Shown here piece after piece: positions 1 through 5,529 of a stretch of DNA of 9,306 nt. The number at the start of each line of letters is the position of its first letter. The stretch's first letter is position 1. Position numbers and translations under genes: made by a program. The notes beneath the pieces are model-generated. The model saw nothing but the letters and a program-made list of their open reading frames with translations. It was not told the origin of the DNA and did not search any database. Source of the stretch: Gammaproteobacteria bacterium (GTDB lineage: Bacteria; Pseudomonadota; Gammaproteobacteria; Burkholderiales; Thiobacillaceae); contig JAHJNP010000368.1 in assembly GCA_018820745.1 (NCBI GenBank), positions 1 to 9,306 on the forward strand, read 5' to 3'.

Positions 1-617
1 GCGATGGGTTTGGACAACACTTCCACCGTGGTCAGCACCTGGCGCTTGATCATCTGCGTGCGCAGCGGGATCAGGTTATGCATGCCGGGGTTGGATTTGG
101 CCTGGTCAACGTAGGTCCAGCCGATCGCCGGGTCGGCCAGACGCGCCGCGGCGTCGACCGGCGACAGGTCGACCGGCACGCCGGCGGCTTCCAGCACGTG
201 GCGCGCGGTGACGCCGAATTTGGGGCCGACCTTGTCGAGGCCGTGGCAGACCACGTGCACGCCGAGCTCGGCCAGCAGCGGGCCGAGGAAAGGCGCGGCC
301 GGCAGGCAGCGGGTGTAGCCGTCGTAGGGATCGCCGATGTCGACCACTTCGTCGACCTCGGCCGTGACGCGCCGGGTGGTTTCCAGCACCGCATCAAGCA
401 CGCCGCGGTTTTCGTCCATCGTCTCGCGCTTCATGCGCAGGGCGATGAAGTAAATGCCGACCTGCACCGGGTCGATGACGTTGTCGATGATCGACTTGGT
501 GCCCAGATGCGCCTCGGCGCGGCTGATGTCCTTGGACAGGTCGGGGCCGGTGGCGATGCGCTGGATGATCGAGCGCATCAGGAGTTTGGGGTCGGACGGC
601 AAGGTGTCGGTGCTCAT
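1..617 (-). CDS. TrpD-like protein (anthranilate phosphoribosyltransferase / glycosyltransferase family 3 fold), 3' end outside window
   Basis: The 205 visible codons begin at ATG 617-615, with a good GGAG Shine-Dalgarno six bases upstream, and run off the window at position 1. Residues 1-75 resemble the helical N-terminal domain of the TrpD/nucleoside phosphorylase class. The start of the alpha/beta domain follows, with DIGDPYDGYTR (about 93-103), VVCHG (122-126) and ARHVLEAAGVPVDL (138-151). These line up with the TrpD regions GTGGD...FN.S, KHG and ADVLEALGV. The phosphoribosyl-diphosphate-binding GTGGD and the NxSSKSGSAD loop are not kept: the positions read DIGDPYDG and DKVGPKFG. The protein is therefore unlikely to be a true anthranilate phosphoribosyltransferase, and its substrate is unknown. 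No trp gene is adjacent. It has its own promoter candidate and follows lipB at 49 bp. The fold call is fairly secure; the function is open. Confidence 0.75.
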   Translation of the reverse strand, partial: MSTDTLPSDPKLLMRSIIQRIATGPDLSKDISRAEAHLGTKSIIDNVIDPVQVGIYFIALRMKRETMDENRGVLDAVLETTRRVTAEVDEVVDIGDPYDGYTRCLPAAPFLGPLLAELGVHVVCHGLDKVGPKFGVTARHVLEAAGVPVDLSPVDAAARLADPAIGWTYVDQAKSNPGMHNLIPLRTQMIKRQVLTTVEVLSKPI

Positions 618-640
618 GAGTCACTCCATTAGAACATGCA

Positions 641-670
641 AGAATACTAATAACTAACAAAATCAGTCAA
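641..670 (-). promoter_or_regulatory. Candidate sigma70-type promoter for the TrpD-like gene
   Basis: Read on the minus strand, TTGACT (670-665, five of six matches to the -35 consensus) is followed after 18 bp by TATTCT (646-641, four of six to the -10). The elements lie in a strikingly AT-rich 49-bp gap (618-666) inside a GC-rich region, and the -35 overlaps the lipB stop codon. The start codon of the downstream gene is 23 bp after the -10, which leaves a short leader. No terminator-like hairpin is visible between lipB and this site, so read-through from the envelope operon also remains possible. The call rests on consensus matching alone. Confidence 0.45.
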
Positions 671-1263
671 GAATAGATCGTGTCCCGCAAGGCCTGGGCG
701 AGCGCCTGCTCCGCCCGCGGCAGGGTCAATTTCACGCCGAGATCGCGGCATTGCGTGACCCGCATGCCGGCGTAACCGCAGGGGTTGATGGCGGCAAACG
801 GCGTCAGATCCATGTCGACGTTGAACGCCAGGCCGTGATAGGTGCAGCCGTGCTTCACGCGCAGGCCCAGCGCAGCGATCTTGGCGCCGTCGACATAGAC
901 GCCGGGGGCGCCGGCCAGCCGCGCGGCGGCGGTGCCGTGCGCGGCCAGGACATCGATCACCGCCTGCTCCATGCGCGCCACCAGTTCGCGGATGCCGTAG
1001 CCGCGCCGCCGCAGGTCGACCAGCACATAGGCCACGACCTGGCCCGGCCCGTGAAAGGTGATCTGCCCGCCGCGGTCGATCGGCACCACGGGAATGTCGG
1101 TGGCGGCGATCAGGTGCTCGGCGCGGCCGGCCTGCCCCTGGGTGTAGACCGGCGGGTGTTCCAGCAGCCAGATTTCATCCGGTGTGTCGGGTGTGCGCTG
1201 CGCGGTGAAAGCCTGCATCGCCCGCCAGGTCGGCTCATACTCGACCCGCCCCAGATGCCGCAC
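667..1263 (-). CDS. lipB: LipB, octanoyl-[acyl carrier protein]:protein N-octanoyltransferase
   Basis: LipB transfers the octanoyl group from acyl carrier protein to lipoyl-domain lysines, the first step of lipoate assembly, in the cytoplasm. From the chosen start the protein has 198 residues, near the usual family length. Visible family signatures are DRGGQITFHGPGQ (63-75), the APGVYV segment (119-124), the conserved lysine in GAKIAALGLR (K128) and the acyl-accepting cysteine in NPCGYAGM (C162). The start is uncertain. The frame stays open upstream, but GTG 1263 begins VRHLGRVEYEPTW, which aligns with the E. coli segment VRQLGLQPYEP. The alternative ATG at 1299-1297 lies inside a heptamer repeat and would add 12 residues of non-LipB character. 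The Shine-Dalgarno before GTG 1263 is weak; a stronger AAGGAG lies 26 nt upstream in a possible hairpin. The gene follows ybeD, as in E. coli. Confidence 0.95.
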   Translation of the reverse strand: MRHLGRVEYEPTWRAMQAFTAQRTPDTPDEIWLLEHPPVYTQGQAGRAEHLIAATDIPVVPIDRGGQITFHGPGQVVAYVLVDLRRRGYGIRELVARMEQAVIDVLAAHGTAAARLAGAPGVYVDGAKIAALGLRVKHGCTYHGLAFNVDMDLTPFAAINPCGYAGMRVTQCRDLGVKLTLPRAEQALAQALRDTIYS

Positions 1264-1297
1264 GCAAGGCTCAGAACGCTCGCGCCCCGCTCCTTGC
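1264..1297 (-). other. Possible hairpin in the lipB leader covering an AAGGAG sequence
   Basis: On the minus strand GCAAGG (1297-1292) and CCTTGC (1269-1264) are perfect 6-bp inverted repeats around a 22-nt GC-rich loop. The 3' arm abuts the proposed GTG start of lipB. The 5' arm contains most of the AAGGAG Shine-Dalgarno-like sequence (1295-1290), which is otherwise too far (26 nt) from that GTG. Folding could hide this sequence or bring it nearer the start. No T-run follows, so it is not a typical terminator. Any regulatory role is inference. Confidence 0.3.
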
Positions 1298-1321
1298 ATC
1301 TTGCAACTTGAATCTTGCACC
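1294..1321. repeat. Degenerate 7-bp tandem repeat, four units
   Basis: On the plus strand the units are TTGCATC (1294-1300), TTGCAAC (1301-1307), TTGAATC (1308-1314) and TTGCACC (1315-1321), consensus TTGMAHC. They fill most of the 65-bp gap between the ybeD stop and the proposed lipB start. Phase is strict for four units and then lost. Heptamer tandem repeats of this general kind are known as dispersed intergenic elements in other bacteria, such as the short tandem repeats of cyanobacteria. Whether this one is dispersed in the genome cannot be seen from one window. Confidence 0.7.
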
Positions 1322-1328
1322 TCGCCAA

Positions 1329-1595
1329 TCACAACGCCATCTTCACCCACGGATGCGCGGTGATCTCGCGATACAACGCATCGAGCTGCGCCTTCGAGGT
1401 GGCGCGCACCACGCAGGTCACCGACAGGTAGTTGCCGCCGCTGGATGCCCGCATTTCAACGGTCTCGGCCATGAAGTCGGGTGCGTGACGCTGCACCAGT
1501 TCGACCATGGTCTGCGCGAAATCGTCGCGCCGCTCGCCCATGATCTTGATCGGGAAGTCGGTCGGAAATACCAGCAGCGTCTCTTCTTCGCTCAT
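1329..1595 (-). CDS. ybeD: YbeD / DUF493 family protein
   Basis: This is a small soluble protein of 88 residues from ATG 1595, matching the usual length of about 90 for the YbeD/DUF493 family. The family has an ACT-like alpha/beta fold and a poorly defined, probably regulatory role. Typical features are the N-terminal LLVFPTDFPIKIMG, the central ETVEMRASSGGNYLSVTC and the C-terminal HPWVKMAL. The ATG is preferred over GTG 1601 because GAGG lies five bases before it. The stop of the preceding aminotransferase gene is only seven bases upstream, so the two are co-translated. Position between dacA/dat and lipB is the same as in E. coli (dacA-ybeD-lipB), which supports both identity and operon membership. 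A link to lipoate metabolism is only suggested by this neighbourhood. Confidence 0.92.
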   Translation of the reverse strand: MSEEETLLVFPTDFPIKIMGERRDDFAQTMVELVQRHAPDFMAETVEMRASSGGNYLSVTCVVRATSKAQLDALYREITAHPWVKMAL

Positions 1596-1602
1596 AAGCA
1601 CC

Positions 1603-2451
1603 TCATGCGCGCATCACCTGCTGCTTGAAGGTCTGATACAGGCCATCCATCTGCATTGCCAGCGGCCCCGGCACGCCGGCGCCAACCGGGGCGCCGTCGA
1701 GTTTGATGATGGCCATGATTTCCCTGGTCGACGAGGTCATCCACAGCTCGTCGGCGGCACGCACCTCGGCTTCGGTAATCGCCCGCACCTCGTGCGGAAT
1801 GCCGTTCGCCGCGGCGAGCTCCAGCACCACGTCGTAGGTGACACCGGTCAGCATCAGGTTCGACGGCGGCGGCGCCCGCAGCACGCCATCCTTCACCACG
1901 AAGATATTGCTCGCCGCGCCCTCGGTCAGAAAGCCGTCACGCAGCATCACGGTCTCGGCGCAGTCGACGTCGACCGCCTGCTGGCGCAGCAGGATATTGG
2001 CCAGCAGCGAGATGGCCTTGATGTTGCAGCGCAGCCAACGGTTGTCGACGGCGCTGACGGCGCACACGCCGGCGGCTTTTTGCGCGGGGGTGGACGTCAG
2101 CAGCGGCTGCGCGAACATGAAGACCGTCGGCGGCACCCCTTTCGGAAACGCGTGGTCGCGCGGCGCGACGCCCCGGGTCACCTGGATGTAGACCGACTGA
2201 TCAGCGAAGTCCTGCAGCTCGACCAGCCGCAGGATCAATTCGCACCACCCGGCAATCCCGTACGGATTGGCCAGGCGGATGCCGTCGAGGCTGCCCTGCA
2301 GGCGACGCAGATGCTCGTCGAGCCGGAACGGCTTTCCGGAGTAGACCGGCACCAGTTCATAGACGCCGTCGCCGAAGACGAAGCCGCGGTCGAGCACCGG
2401 AATTTTTGCTTCGGCAAGCGGCAAAAACTGGCCGTTGAGGTAAACGCTCAT
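1603..2451 (-). CDS. dat: D-amino-acid aminotransferase (D-alanine transaminase type, fold IV PLP enzyme)
   Basis: The enzyme should interconvert D-alanine and D-glutamate (or other D-amino acids) with their 2-oxo acids, in the cytoplasm. The 282-residue protein has the fold IV aminotransferase signatures LDRGFVFGDGVYE (20-32), the PLP lysine in RCNIKAISLLANIL (K145) and the pyridine-nitrogen contact in LTEGAASN (E177). K145 and E177 carry the same numbers as in the Bacillus D-amino-acid transaminase. The NRWLRCNIK context points to the D-amino-acid subgroup rather than IlvE or PabC, although substrate cannot be fixed from sequence alone. The ATG overlaps the dacA stop as ATGA. No convincing Shine-Dalgarno precedes it, so it probably depends on ribosomes finishing dacA. 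This gene is the insertion relative to the E. coli dacA-ybeD order, and it suggests a D-alanine recycling or D-amino-acid supply role beside peptidoglycan genes. Confidence 0.93.
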   Translation of the reverse strand: MSVYLNGQFLPLAEAKIPVLDRGFVFGDGVYELVPVYSGKPFRLDEHLRRLQGSLDGIRLANPYGIAGWCELILRLVELQDFADQSVYIQVTRGVAPRDHAFPKGVPPTVFMFAQPLLTSTPAQKAAGVCAVSAVDNRWLRCNIKAISLLANILLRQQAVDVDCAETVMLRDGFLTEGAASNIFVVKDGVLRAPPPSNLMLTGVTYDVVLELAAANGIPHEVRAITEAEVRAADELWMTSSTREIMAIIKLDGAPVGAGVPGPLAMQMDGLYQTFKQQVMRA

Positions 2452-3563
2452 TTCGAGAAGAAAAGCCGGATCGAATCCCAGCCACGGCCGAAGATGCCTG
2501 CCACGGTGACGTCGTGCAGGGCGACCAGGGGATAATCGCCGATCGGCTTGCCGTCGAGCATCAGCCGCAGCGCGCCCATGCGCTGCCCCCTGCGCACCGG
2601 CGCCACGATCGGCTGCTGGGTGATCACTTCGGCCTTGACGCGAACAGCCCCCCCCGCTGGGACCAGCAAATGGAAATCCTGTTCAAACCCAATGCTCACC
2701 ATCGAGCGCGCACCGCGGTAGAGGGGCACTACCTTGACCGGCTGCCGGGCGCGATATAGGCGCACGCTGTCGAAATTCTCGAAACCGTAATTCAGCAAGC
2801 GCAGGGCATCCTGCGTGCGCTGCGCATCGGAACGCCCTCCCAGCACCACGGCAATGCGCCGCTGATCGCCCCGCTGGGCAGATGCCGCCATGCAGAAGCC
2901 GGCCTGGATGGTACGCCCGACCTTGAGGCCGTTTACTGTGCTGTCGCGCCACAACAGGCGGTTGCCGTTGTAATGGGTGATGCCCTTGAAGGTCAATTCC
3001 TTTTGCGCAAAAAACCCCTGCCGCTCGGGAAAATCGCGCAATAGTGCGCGAGACAGCAGGGCAAGGTCGCGGGCGCTCGATTCGTGCCCCGGTTCGGTCA
3101 ATCCGGTGGCGTTCATGAAGCGGGTTTGGGTCATGCCAAGCCGTCTGGCTTCGCGGTTCATGCGCTCGACAAACGCCGCCTCGCTGCCGTCGGTCGCCAT
3201 CACCAGCGTAAGCGTGGCGTCGCCGGCCGACTGCACCAGCATCGCCTGCAGCAGGGTGTCGACGCTCACCTGGTCATCCGCCTTGAGAAACACGCGCGCA
3301 CCGTCGGTCTCGGTCGCGGCTTCCGGCACGGCAAGCGTCTCGCCCAGGCTCAGCTTGCCCTTGCGGATATCGCCCAGCAGCACATAGGCCGTCATCAGCT
3401 GCGTCAGCGAAGCCGGCGCCAGCGGCAGATCAGCCTGATACGAAGCCAATTCGCGCCCACTGACCTGGTCGATCACCACCCAGGCGCGCGCCATGATGCC
3501 AGCAGGCGCCGCCCACGTCGATGCGGAAAACAGGAGCACCAGCCCCAACCAGAAAATCTTCAT
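2448..3563 (-). CDS. dacA: DacA-like PBP5/6 homologue with all three catalytic motifs altered (probable pseudo-carboxypeptidase)
   Basis: The protein belongs to the low-molecular-weight penicillin-binding proteins (peptidase S11), which normally remove the terminal D-alanine of peptidoglycan pentapeptides in the periplasm. From ATG 3563 (AAGGG upstream, 14 bp after the rlpA stop) it has 371 residues. The order is a signal peptide (1-19, ending STWAA), an S11 domain to about 255, a PBP5-type beta C-terminal domain (about 265-350) and an amphipathic tail GIFGRGWDSIRLFF. The active-site motifs sit at the expected places but are changed. SxxK is S52-L-T-Q55 (CAG codon 3401-3399), SxN is S112-A-G114 (GGC 3224-3222) and KTG is K214-V215-G216 (GTC 2921-2919). 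VDG before KTG is VNG. The frame is intact throughout. Loss of the SxxK lysine should abolish acylation, so a non-enzymatic role is inferred. A run of eight G lies in the C-terminal domain codons (2648-2655). Confidence 0.93.
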   Translation of the reverse strand: MKIFWLGLVLLFSASTWAAPAGIMARAWVVIDQVSGRELASYQADLPLAPASLTQLMTAYVLLGDIRKGKLSLGETLAVPEAATETDGARVFLKADDQVSVDTLLQAMLVQSAGDATLTLVMATDGSEAAFVERMNREARRLGMTQTRFMNATGLTEPGHESSARDLALLSRALLRDFPERQGFFAQKELTFKGITHYNGNRLLWRDSTVNGLKVGRTIQAGFCMAASAQRGDQRRIAVVLGGRSDAQRTQDALRLLNYGFENFDSVRLYRARQPVKVVPLYRGARSMVSIGFEQDFHLLVPAGGAVRVKAEVITQQPIVAPVRRGQRMGALRLMLDGKPIGDYPLVALHDVTVAGIFGRGWDSIRLFFSK

Positions 3564-3577
3564 CCCTGACCCTTTAA

Positions 3578-4411
3578 TCAATCGTGTCTGACCAAGACTG
3601 CATTCAGGTCGAGACGTTCCCGCACCCGCGCGCGATCCGCATGCGCTGCAGCGTCGCCGGGGTAAGGCCCGAGCTGCACGCGATGCAGCTTGCCGTTGAG
3701 CACCACACGGCTGCGGCCGGGATCCAGTTCGAGCGCGCCCGTCAGGCGGTCGAGCAGTTGCTGCGCATTGTCGGCGCGCGAAAACGCGCCCACCTGCAGG
3801 TAAACCCCTTCTTGCAACGCTTCGCCTTGCGTGTCATAGGCGGCGGGGTCGAGACTTTCCACCCGCACCCGCGTGCTTCCGCGCTTCAGATAACCCAGCT
3901 TGTGGGCCGCGGTATACGACAGGTCGATGACGCGCTTGCCGTGAAACGGGCCGCGGTCGTTGATGCGCACCACCACGGATTTCCCGCTGTCGAGCGCAGT
4001 GACCCGCGCGTAACTCGGCAGCGGCAGGGTGGGATGCGCAGCGGTCATGGCATACATGTCGTATACCTCGCCCGACGCAGTTTTTTTACCATGGAACCGT
4101 TTACCGTACCACGAGGCCAGGCCTTCCTCGCGATGCGCGCGGCGTTCGGTCTGCGGCGTGTAGGTGTTGCCCAGCACGGCATAGGTGCGGTTGGCAAAGC
4201 GATGCAGCGGCTCGTCACGCGGCACCGCGTCGGGAATGGCATCCAGGTTGGGCGGTGGACGGGCCTCGGGACCGTCGTCGAGGTAATAGCCGCCGCCTTT
4301 CGCCGTCGTGGCGGGCGCGGACTGGGTGGGCGCGGAGGGGCTGCTGCCGCAGCCGGCCAGCGCCAGAATGACGGCAAGCCCCCCCAGGGTCGGTATCGAT
4401 GCTCTATTCAT
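3578..4411 (-). CDS. rlpA: RlpA, SPOR-domain septal lytic transglycosylase lipoprotein
   Basis: RlpA is an outer-membrane lipoprotein. In Pseudomonas it cleaves stem-peptide-free glycan strands at septa; in E. coli it binds the septum through SPOR. The 277-residue protein has a lipobox LAGC with Cys21 followed by Gly, so no Asp inner-membrane retention signal. A proline-rich linker leads to a double-psi beta-barrel starting at GLASWYG (97-103). Conserved acidic residues lie in TASGEVYD (E115, D118) and INDRGPF (D152), the latter matching the catalytic aspartate region of Pseudomonas RlpA. The C-terminal SPOR domain runs from about 201 (GVYLQVGAFSRADNAQQLLDRL) to the end. It starts 17 bp after the rodA stop with only a weak ribosome site. 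The linker is short and the domains are complete, so the enzyme is probably active. A T7 run (4081-4087, plus strand) encodes the KK of GKKTAS. Confidence 0.96.
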   Translation of the reverse strand: MNRASIPTLGGLAVILALAGCGSSPSAPTQSAPATTAKGGGYYLDDGPEARPPPNLDAIPDAVPRDEPLHRFANRTYAVLGNTYTPQTERRAHREEGLASWYGKRFHGKKTASGEVYDMYAMTAAHPTLPLPSYARVTALDSGKSVVVRINDRGPFHGKRVIDLSYTAAHKLGYLKRGSTRVRVESLDPAAYDTQGEALQEGVYLQVGAFSRADNAQQLLDRLTGALELDPGRSRVVLNGKLHRVQLGPYPGDAAAHADRARVRERLDLNAVLVRHD

Positions 4412-4428
4412 GACCGCATTTTATCGCG

Positions 4429-5529
4429 TCACGATTTATTGAGCTGGCGATGCGTCGCCACGCTCATCAGGATGCCCATCCCCAGCAGCAGCGTGATCAG
4501 CGCGGTGCCGCCGTAGCTCATCAGCGGCAGCGGCACGCCGACCACCGGCAGAAGGCCCGACACCATGCCCATATTGACGAACGCGTAGGTGAACAGATTG
4601 AGGCTCAGCGTGGCCGCCATCAGCCGGCCGAACAACGTCGGCGCCCGCGCCGCGATGACCAGGCCACGCGCGACAATGGCCAGATACAGCCCGATTAGCA
4701 GAATTGCGCCGACGTAGCCGAATTCCTCGCCGAACACGGCGAATACAAAATCGGTTGTCCGCTCCGGGATGAAGTCGAGCTGGCTTTGTGTGCCCTGCAT
4801 CCAGCCCTTGCCGAACAGCCCGCCCGAACCGATCGCGATGGTGGACTGGATGATGTGATAGCCAGCGCCCAGCGGGTCCGACATGGGATCGAGCAGGGTC
4901 AGCACGCGGCGCTGCTGGTAGTCGTGCATCAAGCTCCACACCACCGGCAGGCTGGCTGCTCCCAGCACGCCGCCGCCGAAGATCACCTTCCATGGCAGGC
5001 CGGCAAAGAACAGCAGATAGAAGCCCGATGCCCCGAGCATCAGCGCGGTGCCCAGATCGGGCTGGCGCAGGATCAGGAGGAACGGCACCAGCAGCAGCAC
5101 GCCGCCAACCAGGAAGTGCCGGGCACGCAGCACCGCCTCGTTGCGCTGGAAATACCAGGCCAGCGTCAGGGGCAGCGCCAGCTTCAGCAGTTCCGACGGC
5201 TGGAACGCCATGAAGCCCAGATTCAGCCAGCGCCGCGAGCCGTTGCGGACCTCGCCGAACAGCGCCACCCCGATCAGCAGCACCACGCCCGCAACGAACA
5301 GGGGCGGCCCCACCCGGGACAGCAGATGCGGCGGCACATTGGCCATCACCACCATGACCCCCAGCGCCAGCCCCATGTTGATCAGGTGGCCGCTGATGCG
5401 CGCAGGGCTCTGGCCCGACGCGCTCGCCACCACCGCCAGGCTGACGCCCAGCAGCAGCAGCACCAGGATCAGCAGCATGCCGTCCAGGTGGCTCAGCCGG
5501 CGCACGATCCAGTGGCTAGTCCGCGTCAC
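4429..5529 (-). CDS. rodA: RodA, SEDS peptidoglycan glycosyltransferase of the elongasome
   Basis: RodA polymerises lipid II into glycan strands in the inner membrane, paired with PBP2. The 366-residue protein is very hydrophobic, consistent with about ten transmembrane helices. It shows SEDS signatures: FQPSELLKLALP (109-120), RQPDLGTALM (155-164), GSGGLFGKGWMQGTQS (234-249), PERTTDFVFAVFGEE (255-269) and the C-terminal NMGMVSGLLPVVGVPLPL / MSYGGT (319-342). The putative catalytic aspartate of the periplasmic loop is D260, matching D262 of E. coli. T258 replaces the histidine of the E. coli ERHTDF form. The start is GTG 5529, supported by GGAG seven bases upstream, and it overlaps the end of mrdA by 14 bp. 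That implies coupled synthesis of polymerase and transpeptidase in similar amounts. An FtsW identity is excluded by context and by the RodA-type C-terminus. Confidence 0.97.
   Translation of the reverse strand: MTRTSHWIVRRLSHLDGMLLILVLLLLGVSLAVVASASGQSPARISGHLINMGLALGVMVVMANVPPHLLSRVGPPLFVAGVVLLIGVALFGEVRNGSRRWLNLGFMAFQPSELLKLALPLTLAWYFQRNEAVLRARHFLVGGVLLLVPFLLILRQPDLGTALMLGASGFYLLFFAGLPWKVIFGGGVLGAASLPVVWSLMHDYQQRRVLTLLDPMSDPLGAGYHIIQSTIAIGSGGLFGKGWMQGTQSQLDFIPERTTDFVFAVFGEEFGYVGAILLIGLYLAIVARGLVIAARAPTLFGRLMAATLSLNLFTYAFVNMGMVSGLLPVVGVPLPLMSYGGTALITLLLGMGILMSVATHRQLNKS

Noticed and set aside
394..660. Minus-strand frame that would start upstream of the TrpD-like gene
   Set aside because: Its product is His/Arg-rich in an alternative frame. 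The overlapping frame from 617 has a good ribosome site and TrpD-like sequence that continues to the window edge.
1264..1350. Upstream extension of lipB to GTG 1350 or ATG 1299
   Set aside because: The added residues come from the heptamer repeat and the ybeD tail, do not resemble LipB, and lack a Shine-Dalgarno at the right distance.
1507..2535. Plus-strand open frame of 342 codons opposite dat
   Set aside because: It lies fully opposite the D-amino-acid aminotransferase and its neighbours, has a composition typical of an antisense frame, and shows no recognisable motif.
2648..2655. G8 run in the dacA coding strand as a phase-variation tract
   Set aside because: It lies in the C-terminal domain, is modest in length, and runs of this size are expected by chance in a GC-rich gene.
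4081..4087. A7 run on the rlpA coding strand as a programmed frameshift site
   Set aside because: The zero frame reads AAA AAA ACT, which does not match the usual X XXY YYZ phase, no stimulatory structure is evident, and the alternative frame gives no sensible product.
4600..4800. RodA Thr258 in place of the ERHTDF histidine as loss of function
   Set aside because: The following catalytic aspartate (D260) and all other SEDS motifs are present. The neighbouring position probably varies among lineages, so it is not evidence of inactivation.
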